From Siphlonurus alternatus (taxonomy: Eukaryota > Arthropoda > Insecta > Ephemeroptera > Siphlonuridae), in assembly GCA_949825025.1 (NCBI GenBank), contig OX463778.1, forward strand, positions 6,835,142 to 6,899,141: a stretch of 64,000 bases of DNA, in the 5' to 3' direction. The notes under the pieces are model-generated. The model was not told the DNA's origin, did not search any database, and saw only the letters and a list, made by a program, of their open reading frames with translations. Made by a program: the position numbers and the translations under genes. Positions 12,595 to 22,765 of the stretch are shown one piece after another (within the stretch, counting starts at the first letter, position 1; each line of letters opens with the position of its first letter).

Positions 12595-13920
12595 ATGAAA
12601 AAGAGTCAAATTCCAGTGCCAATAAATAAACCAAAGAAGGAAATTGTGTTAAAAGTTAGAGAAGGCACGCCAAAATCGCAAATACAACGATTGCTACAGG
12701 ACGCAAACTTAAGTAATTTTAAAGTCACTTGGATAGATCCGTGTTCTTTACGCCCAAGAGCAGGGAGCGTTTCAGATTTAACTGTACCAAAATCACTACA
12801 GTTTGATTTAGATCCTACCGAACCATTGGTAGCGACACGTAAAAATAGTTTAACTGATCTAAATAATACATTAACTGAAGTTGGTGTAGATCTTGACGAG
12901 TTAAAGAATCCAGTGATAAATAATCAGATTAATAAATCAATTTTAAAAATGGAGAACGATGCTTTAATGCAGAATGTTATGCAGAACGCTATGAGTTTTA
13001 AAATGCACCCCGGAAAGTTCTCTGGGAAGTCAACAGAGGAAGTAGATGATTTTATTGTGCATTATGAGCGAGCTTGTCGTGTTAATAACTGGACGACAAA
13101 TGAAGATAAAGCTAGATATTTACCTATCTTTCTTAGTGATGCAGCGGCCGTATGGTTGGATAATTTAGAGGCAACTAATCCGAATGACTGTAAAAATTAT
13201 GATACATTGAAAGAAAAATTAAAAGCTGCATTTGAGCCGCGTATACCAACAGATAGAGCCGAGTTTAAGCTAAGGACACGCGTCCAAGGTAAAGATGAAA
13301 GTCTCGAAAGTTATTATCAAGACATCTTACGCTTGTGTCGGCAAGTGAATACCGGAATGGCTGAGGCAGATATTGCAAGACATTTGTTACATGGATTGTC
13401 ACGAGATTTAATTAAGGATGTCATGTTATTAAAAAATGACACCCCGCAAGAAGTGTTATCCAATGCGCGTAAAGTCGAGATAGCTAGAACGTATAGTGTG
13501 AATAATGAAACAGCTCAAACGGAGTTACTAAAACAAAGTTCAGAGCAAATAATTAAATTAACTGAGAAACTAGCGGAACTCACACGTGAAGTTAAAGATA
13601 GCCGGGACAAAAAGGAAGAATATATAGCACAAAGACGAGTGAATCAGGTTAGTCAGCCACAGCAAGATAGGCGTTATTTTAGGAATAATAACAGACCACA
13701 AGACGCATATAACAGAAATTCGCGCACGGAGGATGGTAGGCCTATCTGTTTCCGGTGCCGGAGACCCAATCACTTAGCAAGGGACTGCAAAACTCAATTG
13801 CCACATCGACGTTTTAATGCACGTGATGATAATGCACAACCGAGTACGTCAACAGAGCACGTACGAACCAAGCCATCGTATAGAGATGTTCTCGTGTCGG
13901 GAAACGCAGCACCGCAGTAA
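12595..13920 (+). CDS. gag: Gag polyprotein
   Basis: 441 aa. A basic N-terminal region is followed by a retrotransposon Gag (capsid) domain at about residues 140-280 (FSGKSTEEVDDFIVHYE, AAVWLDNL, FKLRTRVQGKDESLESYYQD), a charged coiled-coil-like stretch (about 305-345), and one CCHC zinc knuckle at about 385-398 (CFRCRRPNHLARDC). It forms the particle shell and binds the RNA genome. The start at 12595 is the first Met of the frame after the leader and follows an A-rich context. The TAA stop overlaps the first Met codon of pol. Confidence 0.93.
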   Translation: MKKSQIPVPINKPKKEIVLKVREGTPKSQIQRLLQDANLSNFKVTWIDPCSLRPRAGSVSDLTVPKSLQFDLDPTEPLVATRKNSLTDLNNTLTEVGVDLDELKNPVINNQINKSILKMENDALMQNVMQNAMSFKMHPGKFSGKSTEEVDDFIVHYERACRVNNWTTNEDKARYLPIFLSDAAAVWLDNLEATNPNDCKNYDTLKEKLKAAFEPRIPTDRAEFKLRTRVQGKDESLESYYQDILRLCRQVNTGMAEADIARHLLHGLSRDLIKDVMLLKNDTPQEVLSNARKVEIARTYSVNNETAQTELLKQSSEQIIKLTEKLAELTREVKDSRDKKEEYIAQRRVNQVSQPQQDRRYFRNNNRPQDAYNRNSRTEDGRPICFRCRRPNHLARDCKTQLPHRRFNARDDNAQPSTSTEHVRTKPSYRDVLVSGNAAPQ

Positions 13921-13942
13921 TGTATGGAGGTGACACTACTGC
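13899..13942 (+). promoter_or_regulatory. Programmed -1 frameshift signal between gag and pol
   Basis: The slippery heptamer G GGA AAC lies at 13899-13905 exactly in the gag phase. Eight nt later a stem forms between 13914-13922 (GCAGTAATG) and 13934-13942 (CACTACTGC), 8 of 9 pairs, with an 11-nt loop. Pol is in the -1 frame and its last upstream stop is TAG at 13881-13883, so a slip here enters pol. The TAATG at 13918-13922 also offers stop/restart. Confidence 0.75.
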
Positions 13943-16900
13943 AAGTTATGATGATAAATATACAAGTAATGATAATGCATATCAGGCAAACAGTGCTAGC
14001 CTCCATAATAGTGTAAATATGCATAAATTGTCGCAACAACAAACAACTTCTCCATCAGTTTTTATGCCTGCTGTTTATAAAAATAATTCATGCTATTTAG
14101 CACAACCAGAATCCTGTCGTAGAAGTGAGAGGGAAGTGAACAATCATTTTAATAGTACAGTTAATGTTAAAATAATAAGAAGTTATGGTGGTGCAACAAT
14201 TTATGGCAGTGTAAATAATAAAAAAGTACCTATTTTAATTGATACAGGAGCTGACAGGGGCTGCGTAAATATTAATGTTGTAGATAATGTGAGGTGTATT
14301 GAGAGAGATAATAGTGTTTTAATAGCCGCAAATAATCAACCAATGCGCACTATGGGCAAAGCAAATATTCAAGTGAAAATCGGTCATTTTTACACAATTA
14401 AATCTTTTACTGTCGTAAAGAAGTTATCATATCCTTGTATTTTAGGTAATGATTTTCATGAAAAATTCGGCACAATAATAAATTTTCAATGTAAAAATTT
14501 TACAATTAATTTCACTCGTGATTTAAGTGAATCTGATCAAGGTACTAAACAAAAATGGATATTTACAACAAATATTATCGATAAAATAGATGAAAATTGG
14601 GCAACACTACAAGATGATGTAATATTACAACCTAAAGAAAGCAAGCAGCTTGTTGTAACGATAAACACTAGATTTTCTGTAAATAAGTGCAGAATTGAAC
14701 CAAATTATACATATTGTAAGTCACATTCCGTTCAAATGTTAAACTATAATATGTCAGGAAAAAATACAGTGACAATTCGAAACCTTGCTTATATTCCAGT
14801 GCGATTATTTAAACAAGATAAAATAGCAAAGGTGAGCCCAATTGAGCATCTTAATGTTATTGCAAATAAAGATAATTTAGGAACTGCTAGGTCAGAGTGT
14901 AGCAAGCCAATACATACTGTCGAGGAATTAAATATAAACCCTGAATTATCGGAACAAAATAAGTTAGCACTAAGAGAACTTCTATCAAAATTTATGGATA
15001 TTTTTGCATGGAGTATGTCTGATTTAACTAAAACAACAATGGGTGAATTACGTATTGATACGGGAGATAACCTGCCTGTAAAATCAAGACCGTATCGTGT
15101 CTCTCCAGCTGAAAGAAAAATCATTAATGAGCAATGTAAAGAGATGCTGGCAAATAATATTATTGAGGAATCCTCTAGCAATTGGTCAAGCCCAGTTTTG
15201 CTTGTGAAGAAAAAATCGGGTGATTTCCGTTTTGTAGTCGATTTTAGAAGGGTAAATCGCCTTGTAAGGGATGATTGCCATCCCTTACTTAGGGTGGATG
15301 ATATTCTGTGTTCTTTGAATAATGCTAGTTACTTTGCTCTGATAGATTGTAATAGCGCGTATTGGCAGTTGCCTATATGTAAGGAAGACGTGGAAAAAAC
15401 AGCATTTGTAACAGGGGATAACCTTTATCATTTTTTAGTTGCGCCGTACGGTTTGAAAACAAGTCCGAGTGCATTTCAGCGGCTTATGAACCGTGTTCTG
15501 GGGCCATTACAATGGAACGGAGCAGTATCGTACATCGATGACTGTATTTGTGTTGGTCGTAATTTTCAGGAGTTATTAGAACGTTTGGAACAAGTTTTAA
15601 TACGATTCAGGATAGCAAACTTAAAATTAAGGCCAAATAAGTGTAATTTTGGATACACTGAACAAAAAATATTAGGATTCGTAGTAAATTCTACAGGCAT
15701 ACGGCCTGATGAGGATAAAACAATTTGTATTAAAAACTTCCCTACCCCAGTTAAATTAAAAGATGTGCGTTCTTTTTTAGGTCTGTGTAATTATTTTCGT
15801 TCGCACATTTTTGCATTTAGTTCACTGGCAGCTCCACTTACCTTACTTACTCGTAAAACAGAAAAATTTATTTGGGGACCAGAACAGCAACAAGCTTTTG
15901 ATATTTTGAAAGAAAAATTAACTAGCAGTCCAGTTTTATGTCACTTTAATGAGGATGCTAAGATAGAAATTAGAGTGGATGCATCAGATAAAGGGTATGC
16001 TGCTATTCTATTAAATGAAATAGAAGGAAAATTTCATGTTGTGATGTATGCCTCTCGACGGCTTACTAACGCTGAAGTTAAATATAATACGACCCATAAG
16101 GAACTTATGGCCATACTATATGCTGTACAGAAGTTTAGACCCTATATTTGGGGTAGGTCAGCAGATGACGTCACAATAGTCACTGACCATCATTCACTTT
16201 GCTGGTTGCATAACCTTAACCCGGAAAAGGGTAGTTTAGCTCGTTGTGCTATAAAATTACAAGATTTTAGTTTCAAAATTAAACACCGTTCGGGGAAGAA
16301 AATACCGGAAGTGGATTGTTTATCCCGATATCCAGTGTTGGAACCATCATTAGAGGAGGTGGAAGAATTAAATAATATCCCAACTTTTGCTATAACATCT
16401 ATGGATATGGCCAAAGAACAAGACAAAGATGAACTTATTAGAGATATTAAATATGCTATACAAAATCCGTCTCAATCCAGTTCTATTTTATGCAGGAAAT
16501 CCCGAAGCTATATACTTGACAATAATGTATTATATAAGAAAAATGTCGCAGGTTCTGGTAACGCGAGACTTATAGTTTTACCCAAGCACTTAATTCCGAA
16601 TATCTTATATAATTGTCATGACAGTTGCTTAGCAGGCGGCCATCTTGGATACGCAAAAACTCTAGGTAAAATAAAACAAAATTATTATTGGGATAATATG
16701 TATAAAGAAGTGGAGGTTTATTGTAAAACATGTCCAGATTGTCAAAGTAAAAAGCGACCTATACAACAGCCACAAGGTCTTTTACAGCCTATTCCGGTTC
16801 CGGAAGAACCATTTACTTTTATTTCTATTGATTTATTAGGTGCTTTTCCCAAGAGTGATAACGGTAATACTTATATAGTTTGTGCAGTTGATTATACAAC

Positions 16901-17666
16901 AAAATGGGTTATAGCACGCGCAATCAAGGCAGGAACAAGTGCTGAAGTTGCACAATTTTTAGTGGAGGACATTATAACGAAGCACTCATGCCCACAGAAG
17001 CTCTTATCTGATCGCGGGGCTGTATTTACGTCTAACATGATAACTGAACTACTTCGTCTTATGGGTACTAAACCAGTTCTAACATGTGGCCATTGGCCAC
17101 AAACTAACGGTAGGGTAGAGGCTATTAATGGAGTGTTAGCCCAAATGTTAAGTTTTTACGTATCAACAACTCAAAAAGAATGGGACACATATGTATCATT
17201 AGTAACTTTTAGCTATAATATTTCTCCTCATGAAATTACAAAAATTTCCCCGTTCAAAATGTTATACGGTCGTGACCCAGTTTTGCCGCATGATATTGAA
17301 TTAATTGAAAAAAGTGAGATCCCAGAAGCCTGGGATGTTGCCAAAAAGTTGGCTGAAACTCGAAAAAATATGGCCGAAAAAGTCCAAAAAGCGCAGCAGC
17401 GGCAAAAGCAAATTTACGATAAAGGACGCGTTAACGTTGAATATAAACCAGGTGATTTAGTTATGGTTTATACCCCAACGAGGAAGGTCGGAAAATCTGA
17501 GAAATTGTTGTCAAATTGGCATGGTCCTTTTAAAATAATTCGCAAGGTTTCAAATGTTAATTATAGCATCGAAATAAAGCGCAGAAATAAGTTAGTGAAC
17601 GATATAATTCATGTCGGTAGACTTAAAAAATATTATGTGGCTGCAAAACCTGGTGAAGCGGTATAA
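13920..17666 (+). CDS. pol: Pol polyprotein: protease, reverse transcriptase, RNase H, integrase
   Basis: 1248 aa counted from ATG 13920. An aspartic protease has LIDTGADRG (Asp108). RT runs about 385-600 with VDFRRVNR, LIDCNSAYWQLP, PYGLKTSPSAFQ and catalytic YIDD at 538-541. RNase H at about 680-810 has RVDASDKG, HKELMAI, VTDHHSL and HRSGKKIPEVDCLSR. Integrase has the HHCC finger from His900, then catalytic Asp971, Asp1031 and Glu1067 (35 residues between the last two), and a C-terminal GPY/F-like segment (LLSNWHGPF). All key residues are present. It is translated either by -1 slippage from gag or by restart at UAAUG, so the true N-terminus may begin inside gag. Confidence 0.95.
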   Translation: MYGGDTTASYDDKYTSNDNAYQANSASLHNSVNMHKLSQQQTTSPSVFMPAVYKNNSCYLAQPESCRRSEREVNNHFNSTVNVKIIRSYGGATIYGSVNNKKVPILIDTGADRGCVNINVVDNVRCIERDNSVLIAANNQPMRTMGKANIQVKIGHFYTIKSFTVVKKLSYPCILGNDFHEKFGTIINFQCKNFTINFTRDLSESDQGTKQKWIFTTNIIDKIDENWATLQDDVILQPKESKQLVVTINTRFSVNKCRIEPNYTYCKSHSVQMLNYNMSGKNTVTIRNLAYIPVRLFKQDKIAKVSPIEHLNVIANKDNLGTARSECSKPIHTVEELNINPELSEQNKLALRELLSKFMDIFAWSMSDLTKTTMGELRIDTGDNLPVKSRPYRVSPAERKIINEQCKEMLANNIIEESSSNWSSPVLLVKKKSGDFRFVVDFRRVNRLVRDDCHPLLRVDDILCSLNNASYFALIDCNSAYWQLPICKEDVEKTAFVTGDNLYHFLVAPYGLKTSPSAFQRLMNRVLGPLQWNGAVSYIDDCICVGRNFQELLERLEQVLIRFRIANLKLRPNKCNFGYTEQKILGFVVNSTGIRPDEDKTICIKNFPTPVKLKDVRSFLGLCNYFRSHIFAFSSLAAPLTLLTRKTEKFIWGPEQQQAFDILKEKLTSSPVLCHFNEDAKIEIRVDASDKGYAAILLNEIEGKFHVVMYASRRLTNAEVKYNTTHKELMAILYAVQKFRPYIWGRSADDVTIVTDHHSLCWLHNLNPEKGSLARCAIKLQDFSFKIKHRSGKKIPEVDCLSRYPVLEPSLEEVEELNNIPTFAITSMDMAKEQDKDELIRDIKYAIQNPSQSSSILCRKSRSYILDNNVLYKKNVAGSGNARLIVLPKHLIPNILYNCHDSCLAGGHLGYAKTLGKIKQNYYWDNMYKEVEVYCKTCPDCQSKKRPIQQPQGLLQPIPVPEEPFTFISIDLLGAFPKSDNGNTYIVCAVDYTTKWVIARAIKAGTSAEVAQFLVEDIITKHSCPQKLLSDRGAVFTSNMITELLRLMGTKPVLTCGHWPQTNGRVEAINGVLAQMLSFYVSTTQKEWDTYVSLVTFSYNISPHEITKISPFKMLYGRDPVLPHDIELIEKSEIPEAWDVAKKLAETRKNMAEKVQKAQQRQKQIYDKGRVNVEYKPGDLVMVYTPTRKVGKSEKLLSNWHGPFKIIRKVSNVNYSIEIKRRNKLVNDIIHVGRLKKYYVAAKPGEAV

Positions 17667-18448
17667 ATATGTAATTTAATGTAAATAATTTTATAAATTT
17701 ATATGTTGTATATAAATTTAATTTGGGCGTAATATATAAATATGTCATTTTAATATCCCAACTGGCATAATGCTGAAACTTGGCTTAAAACGGAACATTA
17801 CTTATGATGTGCAAAAGTCAAAATGCAATCTCGGTATTTGTAATTTCTCTCGGAGAAAAAAATAGAGTCAGCGACAGAAAAAGTGAGAGAGATAATAGAA
17901 TAGCACAAAATTTATAAAGAGATGAGTAAGAGATGAATTTAAAAGGAGAGAGAGATTAGACAGAGAAAGAAAGAAATGCGAGAAAGTAATTCAAGATGTC
18001 ATTAAAACTCTCCTAGTAAGCAAAAATAAATAGGTCATTGCTAGACATGTTTATACTAATGTACGCTACCATGGGAATAAAGAATACGCATGCGAGTAAG
18101 AAAATAATAAATTTGAGAGCAATTAAGAGAAATATTTGAGTAATAAATATTAAATAAGCACGAAAAATTGGTATTCATTTTAGAATTTGAGCTCGAGGTG
18201 AAAAAGTTGTACTTTAATGTTTTCTCAATTTCTCATATAATAATTAGTCTTATTTTTCTTTTGTATGTGGCCACTCAAAATTGGAGAGAGGACTTCTATA
18301 GTATTTCTTTGTGTTTCAGAAGTCGACCTGAAATCACCCATTTAAGAGCCAAATTCTACATCGCAGCGCTGCGAAAATTTAATTGGTCGTGTAATAAGAG
18401 ACATATTGAGCCAAAGATATTCAATATTGTAAGTGTGATGCTCTAAGA

Positions 18449-18479
<31 letters not shown>
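17667..18479 (+). other. Pol-env spacer with purine-rich tracts and a poly(A) run
   Basis: No convincing gene; a 92-aa frame at 18168 lacks support. Purine-rich GAGAGA tracts occur at about 17870-17990. An uninterrupted A run (about 18452-18479) directly abuts the env start. Confidence 0.6.
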
Positions 18480-18482
<3 letters not shown>

Positions 18483-20411
18483 TTACAGGTAGCAAGAAAT
18501 ATTAAAATACTTTTACTTTTTTCATTCATATTTTCCGTTGTCGGCATTAATGATAAAAATTATTTTAATGTGCCGATTAAAATTACGCAAGGAGTTTACT
18601 GGAAAAAACTACCCATGGCTATAGTATATGAGAGTTCAGTGCCACTTGTCTATCAAGGACACTTCCCTTCTCATGACGTAAAAATGGAAAATAAACCACT
18701 TTCGGAGGCAGCTTGCAACGACTTGAAAAGTGATTGGTGTAAATATGCACGTTGGATTGACGACGTGGATAAAACCATTGATATCGAAATTTTAAAAGCA
18801 AATACAAGGTTACAAATGGATGCATTTTTAAAACGTAATAAACGAGGCATTGATATGTTTGGATCATTTTTCAAATTTTGTTGTAGCCTGGCCACTGAAA
18901 GTGATTTTATGTCATTATACTCAGATCAGAGTAGACTAAAAGCCAGAGTGGATGAAATTAAGCAAAGTATTCATGATGATCACTTCAATTTAATTGATGT
19001 AAGTGATAAAATGGAGTCGTTTAGTCACAGTGTAAGACTTTCGATGAGCTATTTACAAGGTAATTTTTCAGTGTTTAAAAATAGTATACAACAGATTCAG
19101 TATTCCAACAATGACAAAAATTATAAAATGATTTACTCTGCTTTTCATGCTATAGAAAGGATATCTCGCAGGCTCTATGAAACAATAAATTTAATTAGGC
19201 GGACTGAGATTTTATCTGATTGTAAAAGTAAACTCATCCCAGCCAGTTTATTGCCAGTTAATGTTTTACTGCATGATTTGGAGGAGTTAACAATCAAACT
19301 TGAAAGCGAAGGTTATGACCTGGCTATTCCGATTAATGAAATAACCGGATATTATAAAATTCCAATTTCAGAATGCCAAATTGCACAAAATGACATATTA
19401 GTTAGGGTAAAAATTCCTATAAAAAATATAAAAAATAATTGGGAACTCTTTGAGATGGTTAATATTCCGTTTGCATGGGATAACTCTACATGTATTGTTG
19501 TACATGACAGTACTTATCTGGCTGTAAGTAAAAACTCAATTAGAACCATTAGTGGGGTTATGCTCAATGAATGCAAACCATTTTCGGGAGGCCTTTGTTA
19601 CCTGCCTAGGTATTCCAGTGACGTCATCAGTGGTCCTTTATGTCCTTATCATATGTATGTGGGAGCTAACACAGCTACATTAAATCAATATTGTGCGTAT
19701 AAATGTCAATCAGGGAGTGCTCCACTGATAACGCAAGTAGACTATGAGACCTATGTGGTAACCCACCCCCCCGAAAATATGGAAGTAAGATGTGGGGATA
19801 ATAAAAAAGTTGTTCATCAGGATAATTTGGGTAAACCAGGGGCCCTTCAATTCCAATTACCGTGTCGATGCTCACTTTTCTGGAACAATAAAGTAAAAAT
19901 ACCTGTTAACTTTCCATGTGATAAAAATACAGTAAGTGACACGGACGTTACCCATATTTTACCAGCACTGTGGTCAAAATTAGAAACTTTGAATATTCAA
20001 ATAACCTCTCCTCAACTCCCCATGACATTCTCAAATTTTTCTGAAATTTTAGATCCTAAATGGCCACAGAAAATTCCCCATTTCCGCATCGCACGCGGGA
20101 AAGCTTTAAATGATAATTGGCAAAATTCCATTTACACAAACTATCCAACAGAAAATAATTTCTGGTTTAAAATTTTATTTATTATATGGAATTCACTGTT
20201 AACAGTTGTCATAGCTTGTTTCAGTTTCTATTATTTTGACAGAAATTATTTTCATTATTTTTTTAAATCAAGGATTAATGGGAAACAAATTAAATCTAAA
20301 AATTATGAAATTGAAGCAAGCAATGTCACAATTAAATTAAAAAAATTAAATGATAGTGAAAATAAAGAAGAAAATAATGAAGAGGTAGAAATGGTTGAAA
20401 CTACCTGTTAA
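18480..20411 (+). CDS. env: Env-like class I fusion glycoprotein
   Basis: 643 aa. An N-terminal hydrophobic signal peptide (about residues 8-22), a dibasic furin-type site ending at Arg122, a following glycine- and phenylalanine-containing hydrophobic segment that resembles a fusion peptide, a helical heptad-like region (about 150-240), many cysteines in the C-terminal ectodomain, one transmembrane helix at about 561-586 and a charged tail. This plan matches the F-like Env of insect errantiviruses and baculovirus F proteins, which mediate membrane fusion. The frame is uninterrupted. The start codon is part of ATGTTACAG, which could also be a splice acceptor; in that case the first three codons would come from an upstream exon. 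No pyrimidine tract precedes it, so ATG 18480 is kept. Confidence 0.85.
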
Positions 20412-20469
20412 TTTAAAAATGAACTATTTCGTAATAATACTGTAATTCTGTAACATAACCAAGTACAAT

Positions 20470-20510
<41 letters not shown>

Positions 20511-20659
20511 TAAAGTATACATTGCTAAATAAATAAACTTATAAATATAATTTAAGAAGAAATTTAAGACGTTAATGAGTAAATGGGAATAATAATAATG
20601 TGCTGTTTGCTAACTTAATCCTTTTCACTGGTTATGTTACAGAAAAAGAAAATTCAATC
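20412..20659 (+). other. Env-ORF4 spacer with poly(A) run and splice acceptor
   Basis: About 34 A residues at 20474-20507. A branch-point-like TGCTAAC (20601-20617 area), a pyrimidine-rich stretch and ATGTTACAG (20634-20642) form a strong 3' splice site ahead of ORF4. Confidence 0.6.
20634..20642 (+). promoter_or_regulatory. Candidate 3' splice site for the ORF4 mRNA
   Basis: GCTAACTTAATCCTTTTC then ATGTTACAG, followed 17 nt later by ATG 20660. The same nonamer begins the env frame. Confidence 0.6.
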
Positions 20660-21157
20660 ATGGAATTTTCTAGCGGCATGGTTGTTACTTATGATGGAAT
20701 GTATGGTAATTTGGGAGAGAGACCCAAAGAACTAGCCTTGGCTAGTATTGGAGACAAAACACCTGCGTGGACCTGCCATATCAAATCACCGTGTTCACGG
20801 CTTGATCTGACACCGGCCGCTAAGAAAGAAAATTTATGGATTTACAAAAATTTGCATGGATTGGACTATGAGTATGGAAAAATAGATTTACAAGACGCAA
20901 TTGATGTTGTGCAGGAGTACAGTCAGAACTCTACTGGATTGTGGACAAAGGGCAAGGAAGCTGCAGAATTCTTGTCATTAATTCTAAAAGTCAATGTTCG
21001 CAATATCGAACGCAATGAGAAAAGACTTCCTCGTGTGGAGTCCAAGATGTCTTGTCTGGCCCCTCCACACCGGTATGGGTTAAAACAGTACACCTGTGCA
21101 ACGAATCGAGCAATAATATTGGCTCAGCAACTCTTCAAGTTAATCCCTGAAAATTGA
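20660..21157 (+). CDS. ORF4: DEDDh-exonuclease-like (RNase H fold) accessory protein
   Basis: 165 aa from ATG 20660, chosen because it is the first ATG after the splice acceptor; the frame itself opens at 20600. The strand pattern fits a DEDDh exonuclease-like fold: MVVTYDGMYG (first strand), ELALASIG, AWTCHIKSPC, a helix after LTPAAKKENLWIYKNLHGL, then GLWTKGKEAAEFL and a terminal H-x(8)-CATNRAIILA helix. It resembles a family of uncharacterised arthropod proteins that I recall having the KGxEK..WL and CAL.N motifs. Catalytic acids seem only partly kept, so it may bind nucleic acid without cutting. No role is known; fold assignment is inference. Confidence 0.6.
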   Translation: MEFSSGMVVTYDGMYGNLGERPKELALASIGDKTPAWTCHIKSPCSRLDLTPAAKKENLWIYKNLHGLDYEYGKIDLQDAIDVVQEYSQNSTGLWTKGKEAAEFLSLILKVNVRNIERNEKRLPRVESKMSCLAPPHRYGLKQYTCATNRAIILAQQLFKLIPEN

Positions 21158-21826
21158 AAACATTGATATTATTGATTCAAAGGCCAATATTTTTGCGACA
21201 ATTTTTTTATATTCTTTTCTTATGACGTAGATAATAGAACAGAGGTTTTGAGCACTAGTAAATGTTTGAGTAAATCTGACTCAAAACAGCATGCTTAATT
21301 ACTTAGTATACTAGATAAAAGATTTTAAAAGTAAAAATTGTAGTAAAAAAGAATGTGTTTATTAGCGTAGCAGTTTAGAGAATTTATAGCAAGTAATTTT
21401 TTATTTTTTTTTCTCTTAAAAAGAGCACTGAATGTAAAAATTAAGATTGTGAGTTAAAAAATATATATGTAATAAAATAATTTTGATTTTTAATTTGAAA
21501 TTATGTAACAGTTTGTAGGGCAAGGTCAGGCTAAGTCTTGGTTTGTTTACATCTTCTGGAATGCGGAAGTTGCAAGGAGATAAATTTGACACCATACTTG
21601 ATAAGATGTAAGTTCCAGCAGCTTCTCGTTAGAATAAATTGTGTGCATTCAGCGTTTATGCACGTGCAGTAAATGACGGCAAAACGCGTTATCAACTCAG
21701 ATTACCCCCTTAATTATCCTCCCTTAATCCCCCACACTCCTATTCAACTATAAAAGACTGTAATGAGCATCAAAACAATTAGTTTACTCCCACATTTCAA
21801 CCTACAACATTCAGTCAAGAGTCAAG
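21158..21826 (+). other. ORF4-ORF5 spacer with candidate internal promoter
   Basis: No gene. AT-rich to about 21500, then more mixed sequence leading to TATAAAAG at 21749-21756. Confidence 0.5.
21749..21785 (+). promoter_or_regulatory. Candidate internal Pol II promoter for ORF5
   Basis: TATAAAAG at 21749-21756 with TTAGTTT at 21779-21785, about 31 nt downstream, the normal TATA-to-start distance. ORF5 begins 45 nt later. Confidence 0.5.
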
Positions 21827-22765
21827 ATGTGCCCAAGAAATCCGGCGGCAGCGTTCCTGATTTACTTATCATTACACGCTCATGGAGAGTTTTTCATTAT
21901 TAAAGAAATTTTCATACACTGCATTGGATCATGGGAAGTAGAGGCTATGTCCTTTATGGACATATTTCCTGTAATTAATACAAGAAGAATACCATTCTCT
22001 TCAGTAGTGGCAGAAAAAATGGGCCTGGATGAATTACGTCAACGTTTGGATGGATGCTCGGTATCTGCCTTGGGATTGGAGCAGGCCAACGCCGTCACAG
22101 GTCTGCTAGAGCTGCCATGTAACGTCGTAAGTAATGATGACTTGACACCACGCCGCTTCGAGACAACGGGGTTAGTGTGCCCAACACACACTGCAGAGAG
22201 AGATTTTTGCAGTATGAGTAAAGCATACAATTTCTTTACTCGAATGCCTACACTAAATTTACATCCCAACTCATGGGCCACCCCCGCTAACCTTCATGGA
22301 CAGAACACAACGTTAACATCAGCGTTCACCTCTCTCAACACCGTGCCGGGCCACCTTAACAAGCTGGTCATCACAGAGTTCTACAGTGGAGGAATGTCAC
22401 GAGGCCCAAGAATTCAAATAATTAAAATACAACCGGTCTCTTGGATTTCCGCGTATCAACAACAACAACAACCTGAGAGCGCAGCGACGACCAAAGACAC
22501 AACAACTGAGCAGCCCACTAACAGCGGAGCAACTCCCATCGCTGGTCCTTCACAAGCCACAAATCCGAGGACCTCTCCTACCCTCTCTGATTTTGAACTT
22601 CCCCCAGAGATCATGGAAGAAATCGAGAACGTCTCTTCTCCAATGCAGGCATACATGATTGAAACTCTTAACAAGCTAATCGTGGAGTTAAATCAAGAAG
22701 ATGTGGAGCCCATCGACTTAACAAAGGAAGCCCCACCCAAAAATGATGCCCCCACCCCAAACTGA
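21827..22765 (+). CDS. ORF5: accessory protein with divergent exonuclease-like N-terminal domain
   Basis: 312 aa. Residues about 1-150 share a pattern with the ORF4 family: an initial hydrophobic strand, FFIIKEIFIHC as second strand, SALGLEQANAVTGLLEL in the place of the KGxE helix, and CPTHTAERDFCSMSKAYNF in the place of the C-terminal His/Cys helix. Catalytic acids are not evident. The C-terminal half is low-complexity (QQQQQ, Thr/Pro/Ser) and ends with an acidic helix and EPIDLTKE, a short linear-motif-like sequence. The codon use is richer in GC than gag or pol, suggesting separate origin. Function unknown; the domain match is a weak inference. Confidence 0.55.
   Translation: MCPRNPAAAFLIYLSLHAHGEFFIIKEIFIHCIGSWEVEAMSFMDIFPVINTRRIPFSSVVAEKMGLDELRQRLDGCSVSALGLEQANAVTGLLELPCNVVSNDDLTPRRFETTGLVCPTHTAERDFCSMSKAYNFFTRMPTLNLHPNSWATPANLHGQNTTLTSAFTSLNTVPGHLNKLVITEFYSGGMSRGPRIQIIKIQPVSWISAYQQQQQPESAATTKDTTTEQPTNSGATPIAGPSQATNPRTSPTLSDFELPPEIMEEIENVSSPMQAYMIETLNKLIVELNQEDVEPIDLTKEAPPKNDAPTPN

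Noticed and set aside
18168..18446. 92-aa open frame before env
   Set aside because: No recognisable motif and no promoter, splice or conservation evidence.
20600..20659. Upstream Met at 20600 as the ORF4 start
   Set aside because: It precedes the splice acceptor at 20634-20642; the first ATG after it is at 20660.
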